A stretch of DNA of 64,000 bases from Ilex aquifolium (GCA_951799425.1 OX637396.1:37006701-37070700); one strand, 5' to 3'. Shown: positions 33,981 through 46,254, counted from the first letter of the stretch. The notes: generated by a model not told the origin, from the sequence alone. Translations and numbers: made by a program.

Positions 33981-36294
33981 AATTCACTGAATAAAGGACC
34001 CAAATTAAATCATAAAGAGCTGAAAGAAAATGAAAAGAGGAAACCACAACTTTTCTCAAATACGATTCGACTACTAAAGCGCTGTTGGAATACGATCAAA
34101 CATGCTCACTACCAAAGCTCAGTATTTTGCCACGCTAGAGTATTTCGATATTCAAACACTAATTTGCTTCGAATTCTTTGGAACAGAAAATCCAGTTCCA
34201 TTGAAGTCACAAAATTAAGAAGGACCAAGGATATACCAAAAATAAGAAAACCCACCTCTATGATCACGCAGAAACTTCAATTAATATTGATTTTATTTTC
34301 TAGGTTTATTAGTTATATAACCCAATGCATGCAACTGTGTCAAAAAAAAAAAAAAACAATATTATCCTCTTAAAAAGGGCAATAATTATTGTCAACGCTG
34401 ATTTTGTTCATTTAAGAAGCAAGGATCAAAGTCCTATAAAAAACTTACCTGGAAAAATTCTGTAAAACTTGAAAATAAGATAACCAGAAGAGAAAGATAT
34501 TAAAGTACTATAAAAACCCAATAAATAACTTGCTGCATGGCAACGAACAAAAAAAAGGTTAACCCATACCACAATATAAGGAGGAAAAAAAAAAGAGGAG
34601 AAGCAGTTCCACGCTAGAGTATTTTTCCAAAACATTCTTAGCATTATGAAAATGCACCAACTGAAGGTATAAAAAACTTAAAATACAAATGCACTGCACT
34701 TAGAATATGAGTTTAACAACAAACCCACGCAAAATTTAGTTTTGGGTTTCACTATAACATGTATCATGCAAAATTCAATCCAAACAATGTAAATCCAAAA
34801 GTAACCAAGTTTATTAGAACATCAAATTCATATACACAGGACAACTTGTTAAAAGAATGGAAAGGAAATCACTTACCAAGTGTATAACAATGATGCTAAC
34901 ATGGCCAACTCATGGACCTTTGTTACCAGCGAGACATTGCCCGGGACATCTCATGGACCTTTGTTGTTTGCAATTTCTCATCCAAATTGTACCAAGATCT
35001 GTCAACGCCCCAACTAAGATAAACGATAAAACTCACAAATAGATTCCAAATCCAAAAGCAACCAATTCTAAGTTAATAAACAATAGATTCCAAATCCAAA
35101 AGCAAGAATTGAGAATTTGAGTACAATAACACAAAAAATGATAATCACAAATCAAGTTAAGGTAAAAGAAATTCCATTATTGTCCCAAGCAAATCTTCAT
35201 GTGACATTATAATTTTTCTACAAATTTTCGACATAATTTCTCCAAAAGCAGACCCTAAAAAATAATATCAACCTATGTATATGGTTTGTGTAATGATACC
35301 ATCCAAGGCTAGTACTTGGTAAAAGTTTGTTTATTCTTAAGAAATCACATCCCAAACAAACTATTGGACTCACCATCGCGTCATAGTTCTACGTTAATAC
35401 AATCATTTACCAACTAATGCAACATGTCCAAAATGTCATATTTGAACAATGTCCAGAATGAAAATCATAACTCAACGGCTCAACCACCAACCTAAGTAGT
35501 CATTTCATTTTATATTCCTATCACATTGCATAAGAAAGACACAAATACGTTATATTTTTTTTTTTTTTAAAAGCAAGCTATCAAGAACATTCAACCTGCG
35601 AGGTTATTAAATCTCATAGGAATAAGAAAGCAAACAACCAAGTCATACCTAAAATCTTGGCAATATTACTCCTTGAACAATTTCAATCGTGCAAACTAAG
35701 ATGTCTTAACCACAAAAGATTCTCTTCCTCAATATTCTCCAAACTATAACAATTGTGTTCCTTACAATTTATATGACCCTTACAAAACTTTAAAGATCAA
35801 CAAAATTTTTAAAAATTGAGAACTTGATCATTGAGGCATTGTACCCACTGCATCAATTATGTGAAGGACCAATCTATCATCTTGTCAACAAAAATTAAAA
35901 AAATTCAGAGTACTTTGACAGAGGAAGTGTGGTATTTCTTTCATATTTTTATTTCAATTTGCTACAATGTTTCTTTACTGTTAATCTACCCACATATGAT
36001 TCAAATCTGACTGATTTCATTTGTGCCTAATATTTTCTCAACCCCCAATCTTCCTACAATATCAGGAATAGCAGATGAGGCTGAGATCCTATCATGCATT
36101 TTCAATTTTTTCCAACCAGATTACTCAATTCTTTTTTTCTTTTACATGTTAATAAATTCACGATGCTAATGGGGAGTATGGCCATGTGTTTCTTGGTACG
36201 TAAAAGAGAGTTAGTATCCCCATTCTCATCTTAGTATGTAGCGGAAAAAATAATTTTTCTTTTGTACCGCGATCAAAGACATTTGCCAATACTT

Positions 36295-36358
36295 AGGAAG
36301 GTAACCATTTGCCAAATCAAGTCTTTTAGGAAGGTAACCATTTGCCAAATCAAGTCTA
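36295..36358. repeat. Perfect 32-bp direct repeat
   Basis: The unit AGGAAGGTAACCATTTGCCA plus AATCAAGTCT occurs twice with a two-base spacer. It lies within the Helitron. Confidence 0.8.
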
Positions 36359-36479
36359 GAACACACAAACTAAAGGTCACTCCAAATCTTCTCCACCTTT
36401 GAAAAAAGTCGTAACCAAAATTTTGTCAAATATTTGCACAAACTTCTCTTAGGAATTTAAACAAACACTTGGTGGGCCA

Positions 36480-36639
36480 TTGTGCGGTGGTGTGGGTTTG
36501 ATGAAGGGGGGTGGGTCTGTGGTGGTCGCCAAGGAAGATGAGGATGCAGGTGGAGTAGGTTTACGGTGGAGAGGGGTGCGGGTGTGTTATGGGTGTGAGT
36601 ATTCTGTGTGGGTATGGGTGTTTTGCGTGTTGTGTTGTG

Positions 36640-36680
<41 letters not shown>

Positions 36681-37020
36681 GTTGGGATTCACAGAAGGAG
36701 GAGGCTGGGGGGTGCTATCTGCGTGTGTGTGGAGGGAGAGAAGAGGGATACCTGGGAGAAGAGGGCGCTGTGGCGCGGTTTCTCTAGCTCTGGCGCGGTG
36801 GCTATGGTGGCTCTGCCTCTAGCTTTGGCGATGGTGAGAGAGAGAGACTCTGAGTGTCTGTGTGTTTGGGGAGAAAATTCGGGGGAGGGGCAGGGGAAGG
36901 GGAAGAAAGAGGAAGGGAGGGGGAAGTGACCGTGCCATGGATTTTGGGGAAGTGACCGCTGTCTCTCGCCGCCTGCTCTCTGACAGTGAAGAGACTGAGA
37001 TGAGAGAGAGGACATGAGAG
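36480..37020. other. GC-richer segment with (TG)n near the Helitron 5' end
   Basis: This stretch is much richer in G and C than its surroundings and contains a (TG)n run at about 36641-36678. Open frames exist on both strands but they follow low-complexity GTG and CTC words and match no family I know. It could be a captured 5' region of a gene. Confidence 0.45.
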
Positions 37021-37456
37021 AGAAGAGATTTGGGGGAAGAGCCGTTGGGTTGAATATATGGACTTTTGAATTTGAGTGAGATGTATTGTGAGTTGTTGGA
37101 TCAGAGACTTTTGAATTGATTTGAGACCGTCCGATCATCTTGTTGAAGTCGTCCTTTTTTATATTATAGATTAATTCAAGAGCCCTAGAATAGTTCATGT
37201 GATGTGACCCAACAAGAAAAAGCTCAATAGAATAGGATAATTAGGTCATTTTAAAATATAAATGAAAATACATTCTCTCCCTTCATTAATACCACAGCCA
37301 AGTGCCAACTATTGTCTAAAAGCAACCCCTCTCTCGAGGGGTCTTCATCCTTTCGTACGGATAGGAATCTGGTAAGAGATGTCTTTATTAGCACAATTAA
37401 ATTGATTTGCGAGTAACATCTAAGCTTATGCAAAAACATAATTAGAGTAACATCTA

Positions 37457-38936
37457 GGGTGTTTGGCTGGTATGAGAGGATTGGGTTGGATTGGATATTG
37501 ATTCCAATCTCATCTAATCCAATCCAAAGTAATCATCTAATCCAATCCAAAGTAATCCTGCCTAAGTTGAATCCAATCAACATTATCCAATTCAATAATT
37601 GATTTGGATAGAAATAATGAAAATTGTGAATCTCATGCACATGTCCAAATCAATCTAAATGAAATGTCCATTGCACCCTTTGCAAGAAAATATAATTCAA
37701 TTCTATATCAAATTTAGATGGGTAGGATTCGTGAGTAAAATTAATTTGAATATATAATTTTTTGGAAATAATGAATAATAATAATTTTGAATGCCATTAA
37801 TTAAGCTATACTTATGTGGTAGCAAAATTATGATTTAGTATATTAGATAAAGTTTAAAAAAAATTATAATATTTTAATATTATTTTATCTGTTGGTTTAA
37901 CAACACAATATTGAACGAAGTTTTTTTTTTTTTTTTTTTGTTACACGCAACAACTGTATCACTTCAGATTCATAGATGCATTTGAACATACTTGTGGAAG
38001 AACACAAACAACCATCTAGAGTCAGATAAACATGGGGATGAGACAGAGATGGAAATGAAGGAAAACAAAGAATGAACAAAAAATATAAATATGTTGGTTG
38101 GGTATGAACCAACGGCGCGTAAATGGATACGACTTCGGAGAGAGACAGAGAGAGAGAGAGGGGGAGAGAAACAACGAATGTGGGAGAGACAGAGAGGGAG
38201 AGAAAAAAAATTCAATAAATAAATATATTTAACGGTGAAAAAAAATTTCCACTGTGACCATCGTCGGAAATAACCTACCCTTCGGAATTATAAAGTTCAG
38301 AGGGAGAAAGAGAGACATCGATTGGAGGAGAGAACAGAGGGGAAGAGAAAAAAAATTCAGTAAATAAATATATTTAACAACAAAATTATGATTTTCGATC
38401 GCCAGAAATGGCCTACCCGTTGGAATTACAAAATTTAGAGAGAGAGACAGACATACAACAAGAGTGAGAGATCCTCCAATGAGCGAGCTCCTCGAGTAAT
38501 AGACAGAGAAATAGCTCATTCACTGACTGAAGAGAGAGACAGAAAGAGAATACCTGTTGAAATGTCTGGACTGGGTTGTTGGAGACGATGAAGGTGAGGA
38601 AGAGATGTAAAAATGAGTTAGCTTGTTGGAGGCGGTGAAGGTGAACTGAAGAAGACAAAAAAGGGGGTAAAAATTCTACATTGGTTACTGTACAAGGGCA
38701 TTAATGCAAATACACACCCAATCCGATCTGTGGGCTTACTAATCCCAAAGTTCAGGTGGGATATATTTAGGTGGGTCAGATGGGATAAATGACCTAAAAC
38801 ACTACGGGCCGCGGAATTGAGCCTAACGTTTATCCCATTCACTAAATTGGATCCAAACTAAGATTTTGTGGGCCCCCGATATTTTTATCCAGTCCAATAG
38901 TTGTTATCCCCCTTTATCCCCTTATCCAAACACACC
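37457..38936. mobile_element. Tourist/Harbinger-type element 1, copy A only
   Basis: The left end is GGGTGTTTGGCTGG and the right end CCAAACACACC, flanked by CTA at 37454-37456 and 38937-38939. Both termini hold the GTTTGG motif of PIF/Harbinger elements, and subterminal TCCAATCC words are repeated. The interior has no transposase. Copy B is uninterrupted here (AACATCTAAGCTTTAGACTT near 52.1 kb). Confidence 0.65.
38190..38455. repeat. Tandem repeat inside Tourist-type element 1
   Basis: Two units about 147 bp apart share GAGAAAAAAAATTCA.TAAA, TAAATATATTTAAC, CG.CGGAAAT or CGCCAGAAATGG, CCTACCC.T.GGAATTA and AGAGAGAGAC. The units are diverged and are surrounded by GA-rich sequence. Confidence 0.65.
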
Positions 38937-38939
38937 CTA

Positions 38940-39973
38940 GGGGTGTGTTTGGATAATCGGCATGGATAGGAATGGATTGAATTTTTTGTATCCTAACCCA
39001 TCCCACCCAAACCCACTCAGGCATTTAAATGGATGGGTTATGTAAGCCATCCAACCCAAGCCATTGTTTGGCAAAGAACAATTGAATTGGATGGACTTCA
39101 CCTTGACTTTTATAGACATTTACCATTATACCCACGAAGACCACCACCACCACCACCGCCACAACAAAAACGCCACCACCACCACCATAGAAACACCCAC
39201 AACCATCACCACAAAATCAACCAGGCAGAGAGGAGAATTAGGGTTTCAAAATTAACCACCATCACATCAGATCTGAGAGAGAGAGAGAGAAATTAGGGTT
39301 CAAAATCATCCACCATCGTGGTGGTGCGGGTGACTGTGAACGATCGAGGTTAGGGGTGGTGCAGGTGAAGTTCTCTTTTTCATTTGGTCCACTCAGGCAC
39401 CCAAACCCATCCCAACAGAAACGCTGGGCTTGGGCATCGTTGCCTTCACAAAGAGATTGATCTCTTGACCTTGATAATCCATCCCAACAGAGGCGATTGA
39501 TCTCTTGACCTTGATAATCCAAAGGCAAGAGCTGGTACATCATCTGTAGGAAGCGAACATGGCGATCTCTGTCGAACAACTCTGAAGTTGAATCTGATGA
39601 GCTCCGGAGTGATTGATCCATTGAAGATGATTCGAATTCTATGAGAGAGAGAGACAGAGAGGAGACGAGACAGAGAACGAGAGATGGGATTCGATTCGTT
39701 GCCTTCACAAAGCGAGACAGAGAGCTGGTGGGTAAATATGTCATTACTCCACCTTAACCCGTCGGCTGGGATTGAAACCCATGGGGGAGGTGGGTTAATT
39801 TTAACCCATGTAGCAGGGTTAAAAATTACTGTAGCATCCGGGTCAAAGATAGACTCGAGATTTATATCCTGGCTCATTTTTTGCTTCCCAAACAAAGGAT
39901 TTGTGGGACCTATTGCCTTATTATCCTATTCTTATGGTGTTAACCCACCTTAACCCACTTCCCAAACACACCC
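38940..39973. mobile_element. Tourist/Harbinger-type element 2, copy A only
   Basis: It begins GGGGTGTGTTTGGATAA and ends ACTTCCCAAACACACCC, with CTA at 38937-38939 and 39974-39976. It abuts element 1, sharing the middle CTA. The interior has a CCACCA-rich tract (about 39140-39190), two AATTAGGGTTTCAAAAT-like motifs and a tandem unit GATTGATCTCTTGACCTTG at about 39460 and 39497. No transposase is present. Confidence 0.7.
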
Positions 39974-40964
39974 CTAAGGTTTACACTTTGTTCGGCCATG
40001 GTTTTTCGTTTGCTTGTTTAGGACTGGGCAGGATTGGCTGACATTAATATCACAATATAAGCCTATTAAAGCCCGGCCCATCCTGCGGGTTGTATTACCC
40101 ATACAAGACAATTGTTCGTATCGGTCAGTGATTTCTTTTTAATTTTTCATACTTAAAAATAAAATAAATGTAGTTATATACATATAGTATATAGTGAAAA
40201 TTGAAACCAACAACAATATGACGAACTCTTTTGAAAATAAGGATAGACGCAATCTTTTTAAATTATTAAGGACATGTATTATATTTTTTTTTTTGTAAGA
40301 AAGTTCAATAGTCCTTTTATTTTTTTTTATTTCTTATTTTGACCTTCAATCGATTACGCAAATCTTTTCAAAACTCCTTTCTTTTCCTTTAATTTATCTC
40401 TCTTCTATCCTCCTTTAATTTATCCGTCTAACTATTTCTCTCTCGGCTCTCTTCTTTAATTTCTCTCTTCTCTATATTCTATTCCACTACTCTCTCTCTC
40501 TCTCTCAACTTGAACGTTAATAGACTATTTTAGATCCTTATATATTTTGTATCTTGTCTCTGCCATTGCTGCTATACAAACACATAGGAGGAGAATCACT
40601 TGTAAGGAATGTCGTCGTAAGAAGTGTTCAATCATTTCACAAATTTCTTACTTTAGTCGCCCAATTTAAATTAATTGAAAATTGAAACCTAACAAATTTT
40701 TTCTGACGATGAAGAGGACTCTGCCCGTTAAATTCATTGAAAGATTCGTCTGGTACTTCTAATCTCTCTCTCTCTCTCCAAAGCTTGTGCTCCTTCCCTT
40801 GAGCTGTCATGTTAAAAAATTAAAATTATGCCTTTTAAAGTAGATATCTGCTACCTTTATTCCCTTCAGGTGTCATGGTGGTGATGTTCTTTGCCTTTTA
40901 TCTTTTTTTTTTTTTTTTATTCACTTTTTGGTATTTGTTCTTCTTATGGGATATACGCTTGAGT

Positions 40965-41329
40965 AATAGTTACTGTCCTAGACAGTAACAGTAACATTGC
41001 CATTATCCCATGGACAGTAAGTGAGCACTACTGTTCATGATAATAACAGCAGTATTATCACTGTCCCCCGAGACAGTAATAGTGGAGTATTTTCATTATC
41101 CCCAAGACAGTAACAAAGACAATGTTACTATCCTGGACAATAATAATGTAGTATTTTCACTATCTCAAAAATAGTAAAAGAAACACTGTTACTATCCCGG
41201 AGACATCAACAGTGGAATATTTTCACTATTCCAGAACAATATCAGAGACATTATTGTTATTGTCATGGGACAGTAATAGAGACACTATTACTATCATGTG
41301 GACAATAACAGTGACATTGTCAATATCTC

Positions 41330-41330
<1 letters not shown>
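40965..41330. repeat. Degenerate minisatellite of ACAGTAACA/TTACTATCC units
   Basis: Units of roughly 40-65 bp repeat words such as ACTGTCC, GAGACAGTAATAG, GTATTTTCACTAT and ACATTGTTACTATC. The unit is partly self-complementary (ACTGTC/GACAGT). Copy B retains a shorter version at about 52127-52365. Confidence 0.7.

Positions 41331-41382
<52 letters not shown>
41329..41382. repeat. (TA)n(TG)n microsatellite
   Basis: A TA run of about nine units passes directly into a TG run of about eighteen. Copy B has only a short remnant (ATATATATTTGTGTGTGTAT). Confidence 0.9.
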
Positions 41383-41385
<3 letters not shown>

Positions 41386-41767
41386 TTTATATGGATAGTC
41401 TAATTATGAAAGATCTAAAATTAAGGAGATTTGATTTTGTTTGATTTTTGAATTGTGTATTTGATTTTGTTTGAATTTTAAATTGTGTATTAAAAGAGAA
41501 TAGGGTATTTTCATCTTTACACAAATAGATGTCTTTAAAATCCCAAATAGTATCTGTTTGGATATTACTCTAAAAAATCCCTAATATATATTCATATATT
41601 AAATTAATGAGATAATGGGATGTGAGTACCTTTTGCAAAACTTATTTGGCTTTAAGTACCACCTCAAAACTTATCCTCCTTTAAGTCATCTTTTTCATTA
41701 AATAGTTGTCAATAAGTACACATTTTAAAATATTTTTAAATTCTTTTTAAAATGTATTCTATAATTA

Positions 41768-41928
41768 TCCCTACCATAAATAGTGTATATCTAATTGATA
41801 ACTTTTATATTTCCAATATCTAAATATTAAAATTCAAATGATACACAAATATCAAAAGGAATCTTCAAAATCCCACATTCTAATATTTAGATATTGAAAA
41901 TATAAAAGTTGTCAATTAGGTATGCACT
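41768..41928. repeat. Long hairpin, copy A version
   Basis: The left arm contains ATAACTTTTATATTTCCAAT and ATCTAAATATTA; the right arm is its inverse complement with few mismatches. The loop side reads AATTCAAATGATACACAAAT. The right arm is cut short at GTATGCACTA, after which unrelated sequence begins. Confidence 0.75.
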
Positions 41929-42099
41929 AACTGTTGAATTAACACCAAGTCTCAAAGGTTGGTGGGACCTATAGTCAATCAATTAGATTCAAATAGCATT
42001 GCTCTTAATTTTTATGTCACCGGGTTCTATCACATTTTCTTTCAGACTTCTTTTTAACTCTTTGTGATTATTTTCTTTTTTATTATCAAAAGAGCAATG

Positions 42100-42220
42100 G
42101 TATATGAACCTAATTTGAGAACTTAATCAGGGACCTAATTCAATACAATCATTGAATTAGTTTGTGAGTTCTAATATTAAATGGACCCACCACCAACCCA
42201 AGATTATATCGTCGAGCAAT
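42100..42220. repeat. Short MITE-like repeat, GAGCAATG family
   Basis: The block starts AGAGCAATGGTATATGAACC and ends GTCGAGCAATG. Close relatives lie at about 54596-54722 (copy B) and, more diverged, at 56820-56990. It is non-coding; true ends were not fixed. Confidence 0.5.
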
Positions 42221-42224
42221 GTTA

Positions 42225-43159
42225 TGTCAATTGTCTCTCATTTATTATTTGCAGATGATAGCCTCTTATTTGCAAAAGCATCTAAAGACAATGAGTTGTC
42301 TATTAAAGGGGGGAAATAGTATGAACTCAAATTTGTAATCTAAATTTGCATCCTAAATGAAGGGGACCATTAAATGAGTGGGTCCAATCAACTTTTTTAA
42401 ATGGAACCCACTGATCCTCTTTCATTTGAGATACAAATTTAAGTTGTAAATTTGGGTTACATAGCATTGCTCAGGAAGGGGTGCCTCCAAGCATTTGAAC
42501 AGGCAGTAGGACAAACTATAAATCTGGCCAAGTCTGCTGTGGTGTTTGGTAGAAATTTGGGCAGTGCTGAGAAATAGGAAATTAAAGAGGTGTTATAGAT
42601 ACAAATGTTGGATAGTCATGAGAAATATATGGGTCTCTCATTGATTGCTAGCAAGTCTAAACGTGAAAATTTTAGTTCTTTAAGGGAGAGAGTTTGGAAA
42701 TAGGTTCAAGGATGGCAGAGTAAGCTACTTTCATGGGCGGGGAAGGAGGTATTAGGATTCAATCAATCCCCACATATGCAATGTCGTGTTTTAAGATTCC
42801 TACTTCTCTTTGTAATAATCTTACTAACATGATGGTGCCTCCTTTTGGTGGGGTTCTTCGAATAGTAAAAAGAAGATACATTGGAAAGAATTGGATAAAC
42901 TTTGTTTGCCGAAGTTTAAGGGTGGCATGGGATTTAGAAACCTAAAAGCCTTTAATTTAGCTCTTCTTGCTAAAAAAGCCTGGAGGTTAATTCAAAACCC
43001 AACCTATTTATTTACTCAAGTAATTGGTATGCATTGGCGGGTGGGTAATGGAAACAACATTAAGATTAAGGGGGATAAATGGATTCCAAGTCCCTCATCT
43101 TTTCGGGTCATTAGCCCTCTTTTTGAACTTCATGATGATGCTTTGGTTAGTTCATTTAT
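42225..43159 (+). pseudogene. LINE reverse transcriptase remnant, copy A
   Basis: The segment opens with HLLFADDSLLFAKASKDNE, the catalytic F/YADD block of a non-LTR retrotransposon reverse transcriptase. A palindromic MITE (about 42306-42472) interrupts it. After it come CLQAFEQAVGQTINLAKS, EKYMGLSLIASKSKRENF, IPTYAMSCFKIPTSLCNN and LPKFKGGMGFRNLKAFNLAL, typical of plant LINE RT C-termini. Several in-frame stops (for example after GSAEK) and frameshifts make it inactive. The LINE is cut at 43159, just before an LTR fragment. Confidence 0.88.
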
Positions 43160-43189
43160 AATGATACCTAGAAAAATTTCAAGTATGAG

Positions 43190-43484
43190 CTTAGATATGG
43201 AGGTTAGCTTGGGAGCTCAGCCAAGAAATTCTAAGCTCGCCAATCCAGGTTTGAGACCCCCTCGACCTGAACCCCGAGGTGAACTCACGAAAGACAGCTA
43301 GCAATCGAGAGGCATCTCCCAAGCAGAACAAGCTCCAATCAAGACACCAAACTCTCAATTAACCAAAATTCTCTCCCGAAATCAAGGGAGATCCTGCGAG
43401 TAAAAGGCTAATATCTCGCTGCAAATCCCATAAAGGTAGGAGGAAGACTATAAATATTATACAACACCTCCATTAAGAAAAAAA
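43190..43484. mobile_element. Truncated LTR at the duplication junction
   Basis: The block contains CCCGAAATCAAGGGAGATC, TAATATCTCGCTGCAAATCC and GGAGGAAGACTATAAATATT, resembling the U3/TATA part of a plant Gypsy-type LTR. It stops at CATTAAGAAAAAAA, where copy B begins. No internal retrotransposon region or second LTR was seen nearby. Confidence 0.5.
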
Positions 43485-46254
43485 CTGTGTCGGAAAGTTC
43501 TCAGTGATTTCCACCCCGTTGAAGCACTTTTTTACTTTATTTCGCTTAGGGGTATAGATTAATCTTAATTTGGGGGGATTTGGTCACGGGTGATGTGGAA
43601 GTTTTGTAATTTTACATGTACTAAGCTTGGATTTTTAAGTAGTTTCGAACCATTAGGGTTCTTATTTTTATTGTGTTGTGAAACTCAACAACTTTTGGTA
43701 TTTAAAAAAGAGTAATAAAAAATTGAGTTAATTTGTTGACTTGATGATTTAATAATAGTATGGTCTAATAGTATTGTTAAACTTCTTCATTAGAACTCTA
43801 TCACTTGACATATCAGCGTGTCGGCAATTTAAATCAGAAAATCTTCTCTTCTTTTCCTTGGTTTTGTATTCTAAGAAACAACAAAGTTTGCACAAGCTTT
43901 TATCAATAATCTCTCTAGAGTGGAACTTTACTAGCTGATTGAATGGCCAACATTTTGCGAGAGGCTGAGTTGCCAGACAGCCAATCTGCAATAATTTTAA
44001 ATGTATTATTGGAAGATGTCTAGATGAGATTTGCATTTATGGTCATCACCTACTTCACCAGACTCCATCAAGAAGGTACATATATAATAGGAGAGAGAGA
44101 GAGAGTCAAGTTCATCCATCCGCAGAGCAACGGGCCAGAGTCATCTCTAGCCACTCGCCAATTTTCTAGGAAATTGAACCTCTAATTAATATATTTATAT
44201 TAAAATCTTTTAAATATATATTACTATGCCCACACTATCATTATTATATAGGCCCATAATAAATAACTATGAACGTATTACAAACATACACAACACACGA
44301 AATTGATGGAGGAACTGAAAAAGTTAAAGAGGCCAATAGTTTTTTTTTTTTTTTTTTCCGATAATATGTGTTGCGATTGGCGAGTAATAATATTTTAAAT
44401 GAAATCTTGCCTTGTATCTTTCGGTCTTATTTATAATAAACGATTCTTAGAAAATAGGGTAATGAAAGTAAAAAAATCACTAATAAACTTTGGATTTCAA
44501 AATTAATAACTAAACTACTAAAAGTGCCATGAAATTAAGGAAAATGGGATTTTGAGGGGTTTAAACAATGTAATGTTGGCTACCATTTAATAAATCTAAG
44601 TTTAGGATAAGATTCCAACGTTATCAATCAACCCTGATAATCTTTGGATTTTAGTCTTTGTTGGTCCAACCATTTTATGAACTTTGTCGGGAAAACGTAT
44701 GGACTAGCTCGAGTCTTGCTCAATTGAAACTCATTTATATTACAATATAATGAATTCAACTTGATGAAATTTTGATTGTTTCATATTCAAGTTGAACACA
44801 AGCAATATAACTCAGCTCGGTAGATGCAAGTCCAATTTACTTAAAATAGAAGTTTACTTTGTTTTTTATGTTGAAAATTTACAAAAATAGCAAACTTAGC
44901 CTAATGGTTTAACATTTGGTTTCTAACCATGAGATTGTGAATTCGAAACGAACTTGAAATTTGAGTCAAGCTAGCACTTCAAAATAATTTTATTTAGTTT
45001 TTCCAGTTGAAAAATTCAAAGTATGTAGCAACCTTAACCTATTGGATTAAACGTCCGTTTTTTTTACCAGGAAATTGTAGATTTGAAATGAACTAGGAAT
45101 CGAGACGAGCTAGTATGTGAATCCAAGCTCAAGCCTGAAAATAGTCAATTTGTGTTGAGTAACCATACCATAACTCGAAAGACGATTTTATTAACACCCT
45201 TATTAAGGTATATTTGGTTAAACCATGTAACAAAACCCTGGGAAAATTGAAATATGTCTACATTAAGAAGCTATGAAATATAGACACTCTCGAGAAGGTA
45301 ACGTATCTGTGTCGGACATTGACACTTTTCAGACACGTGTTCGATACTCTTTTATCCGTGTCTATAATTAAATGATAAAATTTTAATTTTGGACATGTGT
45401 CCGACACTTCTTTAGAACTTGTCTACTACTAAACAATAAACATGTGTTGAAATGTAATTAACAAAATTTAAAATTTTGACAACATATAATTTCTAATACT
45501 ATACATGTTAAAATTAGACTCCAAATATAATAATAAAAATAAAAGATGCATAAAAATTTAAAAAAAAAAAGAATTAAAAAAATGAGAGCAATTATTTAAA
45601 TTATATATTAAGTACACATTGTCTACAAAAAAAAAATGATGATTATTGACTATTATAAAGATGCTTTAGTCTTAAAATTCACAGAGTATGAGTAGACATA
45701 AAATTTACTTATTATAAAATATTGAATCTTTTATGAATTGTATATTATTATCGCTATTTTTGTAATAAATTATATAATATTATATATAAAATATATTTTT
45801 TGTAACGTGTTCCTAACTTACCCGTATTCTATTTTTTTCAGAAATATCATGTTAACGTGTCCATATCATATCATATCTGTATCCCGTATACATGTCCATA
45901 TGTCTAGTCAAGAAGTGTCGGTTGGACAAATCAACATAGCAAACAATTATTGTAGATTGCATGGTCTTAGCATCTGAGATTTCATTGTCTGAAGTTGGGA
46001 GGATTTTTCCAAAACGTTACCATGACTTTGAAGTGATATCAAATAACAGGTGACAACATTTCCGCATCTTCTATTGTTTCTTTTCTATGTCTGTCCTTCG
46101 CAATTCAAAAACCCATGTGTTTTTTTTTTCTTGAGATAGTTTAACAACTGAAAACACTCTATAATTAAAATATGGGTTAATAAACATGAGGTCCAAAGTT
46201 TTTATCTCCAAAAAGATATTTTCGTTGACGTGATTTATTAGTGACTAGAGGTAA

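Larger units (their letters stand above)
32200..36460. other. Non-coding interior of the large Helitron
   Basis: No open frame here resembles a Helitron helicase, RPA or another known protein. Features seen are a GA-rich run near 33.26-33.29 kb, a degenerate Helitron-like hairpin near 33.6 kb and several short tandem repeats. Part of it may be further captured DNA that I do not recognise. Confidence 0.5.
29827..37170 (-). mobile_element. Non-autonomous Helitron, 7.34 kb, carrying gene fragments
   Basis: On the minus strand it starts TCTATAATATAAAAAAGG and ends with the hairpin CCGTGC-CTTCAA-GCACGG, then GGTTATTCCTAG. It lies between A and T. Copy B has the uninterrupted site (GATGTA/TTAATTC, junction 51562/51563) with no target duplication, exactly the Helitron insertion mode. 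No Rep/helicase or RPA-like reading frame was found in 7.3 kb, so it depends on a partner in trans. It contains DXR exon fragments, a poly(A) retroposon, microsatellites and further Helitron-like 3' hairpins. Its first 60 bp resemble the miniature Helitrons at 25140 and 46255, suggesting a shared family and transposase source. Confidence 0.92.
22382..43159 (+). repeat. Segmental duplication, copy A
   Basis: Copy A begins at CTGTGTCGGAAA (22382) and is collinear with copy B from 43485. Homology covers 22382-29826, resumes at 37171 and runs with indels to TTAGTTCATTTAT (43159). The segment 29827-37170 is a later Helitron insertion. Aligned stretches look very similar, with scattered substitutions and small indels. 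A also lacks about 1.5 kb present in B (B 52934-54410) and has two Tourist-type elements and an extra block (about 40003-41087) absent from B. No intact gene lies in it. Confidence 0.9.

Noticed and set aside
36480..37198. Open frames of 149-169 codons on both strands near the Helitron 5' end
   Set aside because: Their composition comes from GTG and CTC repeats, they have no recognisable motifs and they overlap on opposite strands. Capture of a gene's 5' part remains possible but unsupported.
42733..43301. Single functional reverse-transcriptase gene
   Set aside because: In-frame stops, frameshifts, a MITE insertion and a truncated 3' end show this is a dead LINE remnant.
43749..44036. Minus-strand open frame of 95 codons, shared in part with 22646-22891
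   Set aside because: The two copies differ in their N-terminal frame because of an indel, there is no known motif, and no splice-linked exons are nearby. Conservation reflects the recent duplication only.
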